Shown: positions 21,461-30,955, counted from the stretch's first letter. The stretch is DNA of 41,274 nt from Thermoanaerobaculum aquaticum (GCF_000687145.1 NZ_JMFG01000017.1:1-41274), one strand, 5' to 3'. The notes: generated by a model from the letters alone, not told the origin. Translations and numbers: made by a program.

Positions 21461-22555
21461 ATGAAGCTGGTGTTCTCTTTTCTGGTTTTCTTTTCGTCGT
21501 TGGCTTTTGGCTTGGAAGACGGCGGCTGTCTTGCTTTGGGGGAGGGGGTACCACGCCCCCTCCCCTACGCGGTTGATAAAGACTCCGATGATCTTCCCTT
21601 TTTGGCTGTTACTGGCTCTTGGGTGGCGGTGGTCTACGTCCCACAAAAGGAGCTTGCCGAGCCGAGCCATGTGCGCGTACAGCTCTTTCACCATGGCAGA
21701 AGGAACGAAGAGCGTATTCTCTGGCTTCGGGGGTTATTGCCGTCGCCCCGCACGGTGGAGGATCAAAGCGGCAAAAAGGTAACAATAGGCGTTCAGCAGG
21801 TCAGCGTGGGTCCGGGCGCTGAGCTTGTGGCCTTGGTCTCAGGTTCTCGCATCTTGGTATTTCGCGCGGAGGCTTTCTTGGGTAGCGTGGATGCTTCACC
21901 GCCGGCGGACCCAGTGTTAACTCGCGACCGGCTTTTTTGGGCACCGTGGGCTGCAGAAAAGGGAGACGTGGTGCTTTGGCAGTGGGGGTTGGACCCTTCT
22001 CTTCCGCCGGAGCCGGTTCTCCGTCATGAGCGGGAAGGGGAGCCCGGGAAGAAGTGGGTGGCAGTGAGGGAGGACGGGGGCTTGTGGGTGGTGGATGGAT
22101 TTACCGGTGAAACCACGCTTTTAACGGCGACCGGTGCGAAAAAGCGGCAATTTGCTGCTCCTATTCGGCTTCCAGTTGAGCCCGATGAGCGAAAAGCGAA
22201 CCGCGCTTTGGAGCTGGAGAAAAGCCTCGCTGCCGAGCTTAAAGACGCCACGCGCCGGCCACCCCAGGTGGAACTGAGGCCAGCGCCGCGGGAACCGTGG
22301 GTGGCCTGGGTTGGTACCATGGGGAAGGATTTGCTGGTAAAGCCTGCGGGTGAGGCAAAGCTCCTTTACTGGCTTGCCGACGGTGCGCAGGGCTGGCAGT
22401 GCTTGCAAATCGATTCCAGCCGTCCGGTGAGCGCGATCCGCTCGTTCCCCGATGGTTTTTGGTTGGTGCACGCCGAAGGGAGCCGGTTTTTTAGCGTGGA
22501 AGACCTGAGGGGTTTGCAACAAAAACGGCAGGCTTCAAGCTACCGTGGGCGGTAA
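21461..22555 (+). CDS. Secreted hypothetical protein
   Basis: 364 residues with a clear signal peptide (MKLVFSFLVFFSSLAFG). The mature part is rich in Trp, Gly and short beta-strand-like segments separated by charged turns (WVAVVYVP, AELVALVSGSRILVF, GGLWVVDGFTGET, GFWLVHAEGSRFFSV). The spacing suggests a beta-propeller-like fold, but no family is recognised. It follows the interrupted peptide gene by 10 nt in the same transcription unit. Its 3' end overlaps the convergent moeA by 16 nt, and no terminator is visible between them. Confidence 0.65.
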   Translation: MKLVFSFLVFFSSLAFGLEDGGCLALGEGVPRPLPYAVDKDSDDLPFLAVTGSWVAVVYVPQKELAEPSHVRVQLFHHGRRNEERILWLRGLLPSPRTVEDQSGKKVTIGVQQVSVGPGAELVALVSGSRILVFRAEAFLGSVDASPPADPVLTRDRLFWAPWAAEKGDVVLWQWGLDPSLPPEPVLRHEREGEPGKKWVAVREDGGLWVVDGFTGETTLLTATGAKKRQFAAPIRLPVEPDERKANRALELEKSLAAELKDATRRPPQVELRPAPREPWVAWVGTMGKDLLVKPAGEAKLLYWLADGAQGWQCLQIDSSRPVSAIRSFPDGFWLVHAEGSRFFSVEDLRGLQQKRQASSYRGR

Positions 22556-23730
22556 AGCTCCACTGCCAACACCCTGTCCCCCGCTTGGCCGGCAAAGCCG
22601 GCGTCCAGGCGGGCGAGATGGGTGGCTTGCGCGGCGGCTTTGAGGTCGTGGGAGCCTTTCCAGGGGAGCACCTCCACCGCTTTGCCGGTCTCGCTGGGAA
22701 GCTCTCGCGCGGGGCGAAACTGCACCCGCTGGCCGCGGTTGCTCACCGGTCCGGCCAGCGGCAGGGGTGTCCACGGCTCGTGGAAGGCCTGGGCAAATCC
22801 GGCCAAAGCCCGCAGCAGCGGCAAGGCAAAGAGGCGGAAGCCCACCAAGGCGGAAACGGGGTTGCCGGGAAGGCCGAGGATGAAGCGCTCCCCAACTTTA
22901 GCAGCCAGCACCGGTTTGCCCGGCTGCATGGCGACCTTGTGGAAAATCACCTCCCCGCCCAGCTCCTGCACCGCTTGCGGGAGCAAATCCAAATCCCCCA
23001 CGGAAACCCCGCCGGTGGTGATGACCACATCGGCGTGGGCCAAAAGACTGGTAAGGGTTTTTTGAAGCGCATCCAGTTGATCGGGCACCCGGGCTTTGGC
23101 CGCCACCGCAAAGCCTGACAGCAAAAGGAAGCTTTCCAGCATGGGGGTGTTGCTGTCGAAGATTTTGCCGCGGGTAAGCTTTTCATCCGCCAGCTCCGAG
23201 CCGGTGGCCACTACCGCCACCCGGGGCTTGGGATGCACCACAAGGCGCTTTTTGCCGGCCGCGGCCAGGAGGGCGAGGTGCGCCGGGGTGAGCACCACCC
23301 CGGCTTCGGCCAAAACCTCACCCTGGGCGAAAACCTCGCCCTTCTGGCGGATGTTGTCCCCCGGAGAAATTTGGGCGGGGAAGCGCACCTGCCCGCCCAC
23401 CAGCTCCACGTCCTCCTGGGCCACCACGGCCGTGGCTCCCTCGGGAACCACCGCCCCGGTGAAAATGCGGGCGCAGCCCCCCGCTGGCAAAGGGGGAGGA
23501 TCGTCCCCGGCGGCCACTGTGAAGAGCATGGGCAAAGCCTGACCGCAGGCTTCGGGGAGGCGTACCGCGTAGCCGTCCATGGCTGCCACCGGCGCCGGGG
23601 GAAAGGAAACCCGGGCCCGCACCTCCTGGGCCAGCACGTGACCTGCTGCCCGGCTGAGGCTCACCGCCCGGGCGGGCAGGGGTTTTGCCGTGGAGGCCAG
23701 AAGCTCCAGGGCGTGGTCAGGGTGGATCAT
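22540..23730 (-). CDS. moeA: Molybdopterin molybdenumtransferase
   Basis: 396 residues from ATG 23730, overlapping the stop of the M28 peptidase gene (ATGA). It inserts molybdate (or tungstate) into adenylylated molybdopterin, the step after Mog. Motifs: PPAPVAAMDGYAV near 45, FTGAVVPEGATAVV, SNTPMLESF, TTGGVSVGDLD, and AMQPGKPVLAAKVGERFILG followed by LPGNPVS. The C-terminal domain IV starts after about residue 310. It is not in the moa-mod operon but only 2 kb away on the same strand. MoaD, MoaE and MobA are not seen in the window. Confidence 0.95.
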   Translation of the reverse strand: MIHPDHALELLASTAKPLPARAVSLSRAAGHVLAQEVRARVSFPPAPVAAMDGYAVRLPEACGQALPMLFTVAAGDDPPPLPAGGCARIFTGAVVPEGATAVVAQEDVELVGGQVRFPAQISPGDNIRQKGEVFAQGEVLAEAGVVLTPAHLALLAAAGKKRLVVHPKPRVAVVATGSELADEKLTRGKIFDSNTPMLESFLLLSGFAVAAKARVPDQLDALQKTLTSLLAHADVVITTGGVSVGDLDLLPQAVQELGGEVIFHKVAMQPGKPVLAAKVGERFILGLPGNPVSALVGFRLFALPLLRALAGFAQAFHEPWTPLPLAGPVSNRGQRVQFRPARELPSETGKAVEVLPWKGSHDLKAAAQATHLARLDAGFAGQAGDRVLAVELYRPR

Positions 23731-25391
23731 GGGCGTTCCTGGCCGGTGGCCATCGCTTTGAGGGCCTGCTCCCGTGCGGGAGCAAACTCGTCCTGGGGAA
23801 CCCACTGGGGAAGGGCAGGGTCGTTGGCCACCCGCAAAGCGCACCAGAAGCCCAGCTCGGTATCCTCCACCATGCCGGAAAAGTCCCAATCGGGGGTGAG
23901 CTCATCCGAGGGGCGGTGGTAGTGCTGGGCTTCCCACTGTTCGGCCATCTGCCTGCCCCACCCAGCGGGCTTTCCCAGGTAGTCGGTGCCGGATTTGAAG
24001 TAAAGGCCGGGAACGCCAATGCGGGCAAAGCTGAAGTGGTCGGAGCGGTAAAAAGAACCGCGGTCGGGGAAGGGGTCCCCCACCACCGTGCGCCCCTGCT
24101 GCGCGGCGGCGAGCTCCAGCACCGCATCCAGGCTGCTCTTCCCCCGGCCAATGTGGGCCACATCGCGGGTGCGGCCAAAGATGTTGCCGCCGTCAAAGTT
24201 CACGATGGCCGCAATTCTCCCCGGGGGGACCGGTGGGTGCGCTGCCAGATAGGCCGAACCCAGAAGGCCGTACTCTTCCCCATCCACGAAGGCCACCAAA
24301 ATCGAGCGTTTAGGCCGGGTGGGGAGCTCCGCCAGAGCCTTGGCCATCACCAGCACCTGCGCGCAGCCGGCGGCGTTGTCCCGGGCCCCGTTGTAAATCC
24401 TGTCCCCGCGGGCGTCGGGAAGCCCCACGCCCAGGTGATCGTGGTGCGCCGAAAGCACCACCAGCTCCTCTTTGAGCTTTTCATCGGAGCCCGGGAGCAA
24501 ACCCAGGACGTTGGCCCCCTCCACCTGGCTCAGCTTGTTTTCCAACACGAGGCTGGTGGTGACCCCCAAGCTTTGCGGGCGAAACTCCCGGCTTTTGGCT
24601 TTGGCCAAAAGCTCCTCCAGTGACTTGCCACCCAGGGCAAAGAGCTTTCGCGCCGCCTCTTCGGTGACCCACGCCTTCACCGGCACCCGCGGCTCGTCCC
24701 GGGCGGGGAGCTCAAACTGCGGCCCGCTCCAGGAGCTCACCACCACCTCCCAGGGGTAGCCGGCGGAAGGGGTGGTGTGGATGATGATGGCCCCGGCGGC
24801 TCCTAGCTTTGCGGCCATCTCGTACTTGTACGACCAGCGGCCGTAGTAAAGCCGGGTTTGGCCGGCAAAAAGCTGAGGATCCCAATCGGGGTCGTTGTTG
24901 AGGAACACCAGCACCTTGCCGCGCACGTCCAAGCCTTTGAAATCGTCCCAGGCAAACTCAGGGGCCACGATACCGTAGCCCACGAACACCAGCTCGGAAA
25001 CGGGGAGCACCACCTTGTCCTGCTGCAACCCCGAAAACACCACGAAGTCCCTGCGGTTTTCCAAAGCCAGCTGGCCCTTGGCTCCGGCAAAGGACCAGCG
25101 AGCCGGGGCCTGGGTTTCCACCCCTACCATGGGCACCCTTTGCTCATAACTGCCGTTGTCCCCGGCGGGAAGATAGCCGAAAGCCTCCAACTGGCTGGCC
25201 AGGTAAGCCCGGGCCACCTGCCCTCCCCGGCTGCCCGGTGCCCGCCCTTCCAGCACATCTGCGGCCAAAAACCGCACGTGGGCCCGCAGCTCCCGCTCCG
25301 CTTGCGCCCCCAGGCGCGGGAAGTCTGAAGCGGTTGCTGCCAATCGCGGCAAGCTTAACAGCGCCAAAGCCAGAGCATGGATCGTTCTCAC
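23727..25391 (-). CDS. M28-family metallopeptidase, exported
   Basis: 554 residues from GTG 25391, which follows a GGCGGGGGG tract and starts a signal peptide (MRTIHALALALLSLPRLAAT). A GTG two codons earlier is an alternative. A protease-associated (PA) insert lies at about 135-290. The zinc aminopeptidase domain follows, with metal ligands in VLSAHHDHLG, ARDNAAGCA, DGEEYGLLGS, NFDGGN and HYHRPSDE. It probably releases N-terminal residues from peptides in the periplasm or outside. Although it is coupled to moeA by a 4-nt overlap, no functional link is apparent. Confidence 0.9.
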   Translation of the reverse strand: MRTIHALALALLSLPRLAATASDFPRLGAQAERELRAHVRFLAADVLEGRAPGSRGGQVARAYLASQLEAFGYLPAGDNGSYEQRVPMVGVETQAPARWSFAGAKGQLALENRRDFVVFSGLQQDKVVLPVSELVFVGYGIVAPEFAWDDFKGLDVRGKVLVFLNNDPDWDPQLFAGQTRLYYGRWSYKYEMAAKLGAAGAIIIHTTPSAGYPWEVVVSSWSGPQFELPARDEPRVPVKAWVTEEAARKLFALGGKSLEELLAKAKSREFRPQSLGVTTSLVLENKLSQVEGANVLGLLPGSDEKLKEELVVLSAHHDHLGVGLPDARGDRIYNGARDNAAGCAQVLVMAKALAELPTRPKRSILVAFVDGEEYGLLGSAYLAAHPPVPPGRIAAIVNFDGGNIFGRTRDVAHIGRGKSSLDAVLELAAAQQGRTVVGDPFPDRGSFYRSDHFSFARIGVPGLYFKSGTDYLGKPAGWGRQMAEQWEAQHYHRPSDELTPDWDFSGMVEDTELGFWCALRVANDPALPQWVPQDEFAPAREQALKAMATGQERP

Positions 25392-25404
25392 AAGCACCCC
25401 CCGC

Positions 25405-26901
25405 CTAGTGTACTGAACGACCCTGGGTTTGGTTTTCCTGCGGGCCTGGGGTCCATCCGGCCCTGGCGAGATGAGCCGCCATGTGCCGCAGGTGCGCCAG
25501 GTAACGGCGGTGGGCCCACTCCACCCGGAGTACGTGGCCGGGGTGGAGCGGCACCCGGGTTTGCCGCAGCGGGTGACGGGGGGCGGCCACATGGTGGAGG
25601 CGGGCAAAGCGCCGGGCGAACTGATCCAGGGGTAAGGTGGTGGGGGTGAGGGGGTGCATGCAGTCGTATACCACAAACGGGTCCTCGACCCAAAAGCGTG
25701 CTTTTTCCTGCTCCCAGTTGGGGGTCCCCGGGGAAGGGCAGCACACCGTGAAGCTGGTTTCCGCCGGTGGCATTTCCCGCAGGTACGCTTCGAGGGTATC
25801 GAAGTCCTCATGGGTAAACCCGGGCAGGGCCATAAAGGCCCCGTGCACGGCAATGCCCAGCTGCCGCAAGAGCTCGTGGGCCCGGAGGTTGTGGTTCACG
25901 GTGGCGCCCTTGTTCACCGCCCGTAGCTCCCGGTCGGTAGCAAACTCAAAGCCCACAAACACGCAGTCCAGGCCCACCTCGCGAAACGCGCGGAGCACCT
26001 CGGGGTTTTTCAGCACGGTGGTGGAGCGCACCCAGGCAAAGTAGCGTTTCCGCACGCCCTTTTTCGCCAAAGCCTCAGCTAACTGGAGGGAAAACTCCCG
26101 GTCGAGGAAATTCTCGTCGTCGGAAAAATAAACGCAGTCCACCGGAAGCTGGGCAATTTCCTCGGCTACATCTTCGGGGTCCCGGGGCCAGTGCTTGCCT
26201 CCAAACAGCACCGGCACCGGGCAAAAGCTGCAGCGCATGCGGCAACCAAAGGAGGAGCGCACCATGGCCACCGGGCGCCAGAGGGGGGCAAAGGCCCGGG
26301 GGTTTTCGTGGGTCCAGACGATGGCGTAGCGGGAAAGATCCCAAAGGTCATGGCGGGGGCGGGGAAGTTGGGTGGCCGGAGGAAACACCGGGGGAGGCAG
26401 CTTTGCCAGCTCCTGGAAAAGCTCGCCGGTGGGGAGCAGGGCAGCGGAAGGCTCCGGCAGCTCGTTAGCAGCCAGGGCCGCCACCAGCTGGGAAAAAGGC
26501 CCGCACCCTTCACCCCGCACCACCCAGTCCACCGCGTGCGGGTGGTTGAAGCTATCGGGATGGGCGGTGGCGTGGTGTCCGCCCACCACCACCGTCACCT
26601 TTGGCAGTGTCTTCTTGGCCAGCTGGGCCAGAGCCAGAGCCTGGCGGTACTCGTGGGAAAAAGCGGTGATGCCCACGAGATGAGGTTCAAAGTCCTTCAC
26701 TTCGCGCACAAACCTTCGCCAGGGGCGGTAGGACAGGCGCAAATCCAGCCCGCGTACCGCATGGTACGGCGGCAACGCCCCCGCCAGGTACGAAAGCTCC
26801 AAAGGCTCCAGCCGCTGAAAGCGCTCCAGGGCGCGAATGGTGGCAAGCTCCGCCGGAGGTTTCACCAACAGGATGCGCAGGGAGCGGTTGGTTTTGCCCA
26901 C
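25405..26901 (-). CDS. B12-binding-type radical SAM protein
   Basis: 498 residues from GTG 26901 (AGGGG upstream); a TTG at 26937 would add 12 residues. The N-terminal part (about 8-150) has the Rossmann-like cobalamin-binding layout, with VVVGGHHATAHPD near 105, but without a clear DxHxxG motif. The radical SAM core then begins with SFGCRMRCSFCPV (CxxxCxxC), followed by FSDDENFL and GLDCVFVGFE. Relatives include methyltransferases and oxidoreductases such as BchE/HpnJ-type enzymes. The substrate is unknown. The stop lies 13 nt before the peptidase start, so it leads the operon with the M28 gene and moeA. Confidence 0.85.
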   Translation of the reverse strand: MGKTNRSLRILLVKPPAELATIRALERFQRLEPLELSYLAGALPPYHAVRGLDLRLSYRPWRRFVREVKDFEPHLVGITAFSHEYRQALALAQLAKKTLPKVTVVVGGHHATAHPDSFNHPHAVDWVVRGEGCGPFSQLVAALAANELPEPSAALLPTGELFQELAKLPPPVFPPATQLPRPRHDLWDLSRYAIVWTHENPRAFAPLWRPVAMVRSSFGCRMRCSFCPVPVLFGGKHWPRDPEDVAEEIAQLPVDCVYFSDDENFLDREFSLQLAEALAKKGVRKRYFAWVRSTTVLKNPEVLRAFREVGLDCVFVGFEFATDRELRAVNKGATVNHNLRAHELLRQLGIAVHGAFMALPGFTHEDFDTLEAYLREMPPAETSFTVCCPSPGTPNWEQEKARFWVEDPFVVYDCMHPLTPTTLPLDQFARRFARLHHVAAPRHPLRQTRVPLHPGHVLRVEWAHRRYLAHLRHMAAHLARAGWTPGPQENQTQGRSVH

Positions 26902-27010
26902 GGCGTTGGCCCCTGAAAGGATTGTACAAGCGTTCAAAAACAGCGGTACCAGTTCGGGTTTTTTTCGCCCTTTTGGCGAACACGCGCGGGTTCGCCGGTC
27001 CGGGCCTGCC

Positions 27011-27104
27011 GCGAGGAATGTGGGGCCGCCGCGAGGAATGTGGGGCCGCCGCTCCGCGGCGGCAAACAGAAAAAAGACCTGCGACGGAGCGCAGGTCCCA
27101 CATT
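27011..27104. repeat. Compound palindromic repeat (copy 3) with a 20-bp tandem duplication
   Basis: GCGAGGAATG plus TGGGG occurs twice with a 20-bp period (27011 and 27031). The second copy enters an 8-bp hairpin GCCGCCGC/GCGGCGGC (27045-27063, TCC loop). An A-rich spacer follows, then a second 8-bp hairpin GACCTGCG/CGCAGGTC (27076-27097). CCCACATT closes the unit and is the inverse of AATGTGGG at its start. The unit is therefore a palindrome containing two hairpins. Related copies are at 24-48 and 466-500. The surrounding 26902-27187 interval has no gene. Confidence 0.7.
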
Positions 27105-27187
27105 TGGGGTGCGGGTGCCACGTTCACCAGGCGTTGCGAGTGCTGCTAAGGATCTCCTTCGCTTTGAAAACAGCCAGGTTTTGTCAT

Positions 27188-27281
<94 letters not shown>

Positions 27282-27293
27282 GCTGCCAGACAA

Positions 27294-27322
27294 AGCCTAG
27301 CAAAACTCCTGGGGTGGCTCAA
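27294..27322 (-). promoter_or_regulatory. Promoter of tRNA-Ser
   Basis: On the minus strand TTGAGC (27322-27317) and TAGGCT (27299-27294) are 17 nt apart. The predicted start is only a few bases before the tRNA 5' end. The -10 box is weak (3 of 6). Confidence 0.5.
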
Positions 27323-27332
27323 GGTTAACCGC

Positions 27333-27818
27333 CTAGACTCGTGCTGTAAGTTTCTTGAGAAGCTGGATTTGTCCGGCGTGGTAAAGATCGTGGGCAGCTA
27401 CCCCGGAGAGGGTTTGCCACACGCTCCATTCTCCCGCCCGCGCTTGGAGGTCGTGCGGTTCCAAGGCAAGTGCACGGCGGCGAAGGCTTTCGTGGTAAAC
27501 GTGAAGGCAAGCCTTGGCCGCCTCCCAATCCTCAGGTGTTGGTGCGGCGGGAAGGTGAGGCCAGTTAGCAGGCTTGAGCAGGAAAGAGCCTCGTTTCATA
27601 CCGGGGGGGAGCTTCCTCAAGGCTACGTACTTCCAATAGGCGCAGTGGAGCACGATTTCCCAAATGCAATGGCGCTGGGGACCCGGTCGCTCCAGGGCCC
27701 GCTTCCAGCTGACCCCCCGCAGGGACCCCAGCAAGTTGGGTCCGTGCCAGGAGCGGTGGTCGTAAGCCTGGTCCAAAAGCGCCAGGAGCAAGGCGAGCGA
27801 CGGGTCTTCTTGGCTCAT
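27333..27818 (-). CDS. DinB-like four-helix-bundle protein
   Basis: 161 residues from ATG 27818. The DinB/YfiT superfamily forms four-helix bundles with a metal site of three histidines; many members are thiol-dependent transferases and others are uncharacterised. Candidate ligands are the histidine in EIVLHCAYWKYVALRKL near 55 and the HDLYHAGQIQLLKK pair near the C-terminus, the family's most constant motif. It follows the desaturase gene by 26 nt and is probably co-transcribed with it. Substrate unknown. Confidence 0.75.
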   Translation of the reverse strand: MSQEDPSLALLLALLDQAYDHRSWHGPNLLGSLRGVSWKRALERPGPQRHCIWEIVLHCAYWKYVALRKLPPGMKRGSFLLKPANWPHLPAAPTPEDWEAAKACLHVYHESLRRRALALEPHDLQARAGEWSVWQTLSGVAAHDLYHAGQIQLLKKLTARV

Positions 27819-27844
27819 CGTTTTTTCCAGGGGGGATTTTACGC

Positions 27845-28822
27845 CTAGCCCACCAGCATTTCCTCTTCCCAGTTGGCGTGGGGCGGGCAGTTGCGGACGA
27901 ACCAATCGTAAAGCAAGGAGCGGTAAGTGCGGGGGCGGATGCCCCGCCGGGCAAAGAACGGCTCCAGAGCCTGCCGGAGCTTAGGCAGGTTGTACGCCGG
28001 CACTGCCGGTAAGTAGTGGTGCTCCAGGTGGTAGTTGGAGAAGAGGAAGAGCAGGTCCCAAAGGTACGGTGAGCGAACCATGAGCGTGCCCCACTGCGCC
28101 GGGTCTTTGGGGTCAATGGCGTAGTGCTGGCCCAGGCGGTTTAAGGCAAACCACACGGGGAAAGCCACAAACAGGGGCAGGGCGTGGACCCGCAGCCACA
28201 ACCCCCAGCCGGAGAGACTCACCAAGGCAAAGGCCAAGGCCAAATGCCCGGCGGTGAAGCCCAACCGCTCCCAGAGGATCCGCCGGCGCAAACCCCGGTC
28301 GTACCTTTGGGCCTCCCGGCGCGCCGCCCGAAAGTAAATGAAGAACAGCGCCGGCGTCCAGTAGGCAAGCTTGACCAGGCGGGAGTTGCGTTTGGGGGAA
28401 AGGTGATGGCGCTTGGGATCGCTTTCCGGGTCCCCCAGCTCGGCGTGGTGGTCCAAATGCCAGCGGGTGAACTGGGAGGGGGAGATTCCGCAAGGGGCCG
28501 AGTAAAGGAGGGCCAGCAGCCGTTCGACCCTGGGGCGCCGGCGGGGGAACACCAGGCCGTGCAACACCTCATGGAGCAGGACCGTGCCGTTGAAGGCGAA
28601 AAGGCCGAGCAGAGCAATCCCGAAAGGCCAAAGAGCGGGCTGGACCCCTTGCACCGCCAGCACCAGACCCAGGACGCCGCTCCCCAACCACCCCAGGGCC
28701 AGCCCCCCGTGCTTGAGGGGTTTTTTGGTTTGCAGCTTCCGTAGCCTCTCCCTTCCTAGCTCTTCGGTGAGCTGGCGGATGAGCCCGGAGGCCGCCTTTT
28801 GCCAGAAACCCTTCTGCTCCAT
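27845..28822 (-). CDS. Membrane fatty-acid desaturase
   Basis: 325 residues. An integral-membrane di-iron enzyme that introduces a double bond (or hydroxyl) into an acyl chain. All histidine boxes are present: HEVLHG near 84, WHLDHH near 120, the extra GQHY near 229 and YHLEHH near 265. Two pairs of hydrophobic helices separate them (about 45-80 and 155-220). These enzymes need oxygen, so the organism, or an ancestor, meets oxygen, or the enzyme does another di-iron reaction. The lipid substrate and regioselectivity cannot be told. The downstream partner is the DinB-like gene. Confidence 0.88.
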   Translation of the reverse strand: MEQKGFWQKAASGLIRQLTEELGRERLRKLQTKKPLKHGGLALGWLGSGVLGLVLAVQGVQPALWPFGIALLGLFAFNGTVLLHEVLHGLVFPRRRPRVERLLALLYSAPCGISPSQFTRWHLDHHAELGDPESDPKRHHLSPKRNSRLVKLAYWTPALFFIYFRAARREAQRYDRGLRRRILWERLGFTAGHLALAFALVSLSGWGLWLRVHALPLFVAFPVWFALNRLGQHYAIDPKDPAQWGTLMVRSPYLWDLLFLFSNYHLEHHYLPAVPAYNLPKLRQALEPFFARRGIRPRTYRSLLYDWFVRNCPPHANWEEEMLVG

Positions 28823-28861
28823 GCCATTGGTGCTAACGCTTGGCGGGTTTCCCGTTGTTCC

Positions 28862-30955
28862 CTAGGGCTTCTTTTCGAAAACCTGGTTGCGCAAGAACTG
28901 CTGGATGTCCCAGGGAGGGGGATCGCCCCCCAGGTAGCGGTGGAACCAGTCGGCATGGAGGAGGTAGTAAAAGGCCATGTCGTACCAGGAGGGCCAGTGA
29001 CTGGCGTTGGGGAAAACCACCAGGCGCGCGGGCACACCCTGCCGACGCAGGGCGGTGAAGAACTCCAGGGACTGGGTGTAGGGAACGCGGAAGTCCTTTT
29101 CCCCGGTGATGACCAAGGTGGGGGTGCGGAAGTTTTTGGCAAAGCTCGAAGGGGAAAACTTCCGGTAGTCCTCGCTGGCCCAAGGGAGGCCACCCAAATC
29201 GTGCTCGGGGAACCAGAGCTCCTCGGTGGAGCCCCAGAACGCTTCCAGGTTGTACACGCCCATCATGGCTGCCAAGGCGGCAAAACGCTGGGTATGCCCG
29301 GCAAACCACATCATCATGTAGCCGCCGTAGGACCAGCCCATGGCGCCCATGCGGTTTTTGTCCACAAAGGGCAGCTTTTCCAGGTAATCAGTGACCGCCA
29401 TGAGGTCTTCAAAGACCCTCCCCCCCCAATCCCGGGCAATGGCGTCCACAAAGGCCTGGCCGTACCCGGTGGAGCCGGTGGGGTTGGCAAAGGCCACCAG
29501 GTAGCCCAGGCCGGGGTACACCTGCCAGTCCCCCCGGTAGGCATCGGCCCACTGGGACTGGGGGCCTCCGTGCACGTTGAGGATGAGCGGGTACTTTTTG
29601 TTGGGGTCAAAGTTGTGCGGTTTCACCAGGAACACGTGGATTTTGTAGCCGCGACCTGAGTCCACCCACAGCTCTTCGGCCGGGCGGATGTCCACCTCGT
29701 CCTTGAGGGCCTGGTTGTGCTGGGTGAGTTGCCGGCGGGAGCGGGTCTGCAGGTCGAAGGCGTAAAGCTCCGGGGGCTCGCCCACCGAGCGCCGGGAGTA
29801 AAGAAGCTGGTTTTGCGGGCTCACCACCAGGGCGTCAATGGTGGCGTCGGTGAGGATTTTGGCGAAAGAGCCGCTGGCCAAATCCAGGCGGTACACCGGC
29901 GTGCGTCCGGCCTCTTCGGCTTTGAAGAAGATGGCCTTGCCATCAGAGGAAAAGGCATGGTCCACGATCCAGTTGTCGAAGCTGCCGGAAACCACCCGCG
30001 AGCTGCCGGTTTTAAGGTCGTACACCGCCAGGCGGAAGAGGTCCGATTCGTAGCCTGGCGTTTTTTGGGTGCGGTAGGCCAGAAACTTGCCGTCCGGTGA
30101 AAACACCGGATGTCCGTCCCAGCCTTTGTTGGCGGCGGTGAGGTTTCTGGCTTCGCCCTTGGGGTTTCCTTCCCCGTCCAGGGGTAGCCACCAGAGGTCG
30201 GCGTTGGTGGAAAGGGCGGGGTCAGGGTCGTGGTTGGAAACGTACACCAGTGCTTGACCGTCGGGGGAAAAGGCGTAGCCCGGATCGCCACCCAGAGAAA
30301 AGGTGGGGGCGTCAAAGCTTCCCGGGGTGAGGTCCACCAGGGTGCCGTCGGCAACCCGCACCAAAAGGACGTGGGTGTAAAGCCCGTCCCGCCAGCTGTC
30401 CCAGTGCCGGAACAGCAGGTCATCGGCCAGGTGGGCGAAAAGCGGGCCTTTTTCCACGCCTTCGGAAATTTTCTTGTGGCACTCCACGTTGGCACCGCAT
30501 TCCGGGTAAACCTGGGCTGTCACCGCTAAGAACTTGCCCGAGGGGTGCCAGATGGGATCGCTCACGCCCCCAGGGAAGCTGGTGAGCTTGCGGGGCTCGC
30601 CGCCGGCCATGGGGAGGAGGTACACCTGCGGGGTTTTGTCCTCGCGGTTGGAAACGAACGCCAAGAACTTGCCGTCTGGCGAGAAGGCGGGGCTGGAGTT
30701 GGCAAATTCCCCCTGGGTGAGCTGGCGGGGGGTGCCGCCGGCGGTGGGCATAAGCCAGATGTGGCTCCAGCGTTTACCCCGCTCCAGGTCGGTGTGGTTG
30801 GTGACGTAAGCCACCCAGGCTCCGTCGGGGGAAACCTGGGGGTCGGCCACCCCCACCACCCGGAAGTGGTCAGCAATGGTAAAGGCGCGTTTTTCCCCAG
30901 CGTAGGCTGCGGTGGCAAGCGTCAGCACGATGGTAAGGAAGGTCTTTGCTTTCAT
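28862..30955 (-). CDS. S9-family prolyl oligopeptidase-like peptidase, exported
   Basis: 697 residues from ATG 30955, which follows AGGAGG and starts a signal peptide (MKAKTFLTIVLTLATAAYAG). The N-terminal two thirds form a WD40/PD40-like beta-propeller with repeated FSPDGKFLAF-type strands. The C-terminal alpha/beta-hydrolase domain has the nucleophile in GWSYGGYM, the acid in GEKDFRVPY and the histidine in NASHWPSW. It is of the acylaminoacyl-peptidase/dipeptidyl-peptidase type and probably cleaves peptides in the periplasm. It follows the RNase G gene by 10 nt and is the last gene of the rod-shape operon. Confidence 0.94.
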   Translation of the reverse strand: MKAKTFLTIVLTLATAAYAGEKRAFTIADHFRVVGVADPQVSPDGAWVAYVTNHTDLERGKRWSHIWLMPTAGGTPRQLTQGEFANSSPAFSPDGKFLAFVSNREDKTPQVYLLPMAGGEPRKLTSFPGGVSDPIWHPSGKFLAVTAQVYPECGANVECHKKISEGVEKGPLFAHLADDLLFRHWDSWRDGLYTHVLLVRVADGTLVDLTPGSFDAPTFSLGGDPGYAFSPDGQALVYVSNHDPDPALSTNADLWWLPLDGEGNPKGEARNLTAANKGWDGHPVFSPDGKFLAYRTQKTPGYESDLFRLAVYDLKTGSSRVVSGSFDNWIVDHAFSSDGKAIFFKAEEAGRTPVYRLDLASGSFAKILTDATIDALVVSPQNQLLYSRRSVGEPPELYAFDLQTRSRRQLTQHNQALKDEVDIRPAEELWVDSGRGYKIHVFLVKPHNFDPNKKYPLILNVHGGPQSQWADAYRGDWQVYPGLGYLVAFANPTGSTGYGQAFVDAIARDWGGRVFEDLMAVTDYLEKLPFVDKNRMGAMGWSYGGYMMMWFAGHTQRFAALAAMMGVYNLEAFWGSTEELWFPEHDLGGLPWASEDYRKFSPSSFAKNFRTPTLVITGEKDFRVPYTQSLEFFTALRRQGVPARLVVFPNASHWPSWYDMAFYYLLHADWFHRYLGGDPPPWDIQQFLRNQVFEKKP

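Noticed and set aside
27005-27104. CRISPR-like array
   Set aside because: Only two direct repeats without spacers, inside a palindromic element; no cas genes in the window.
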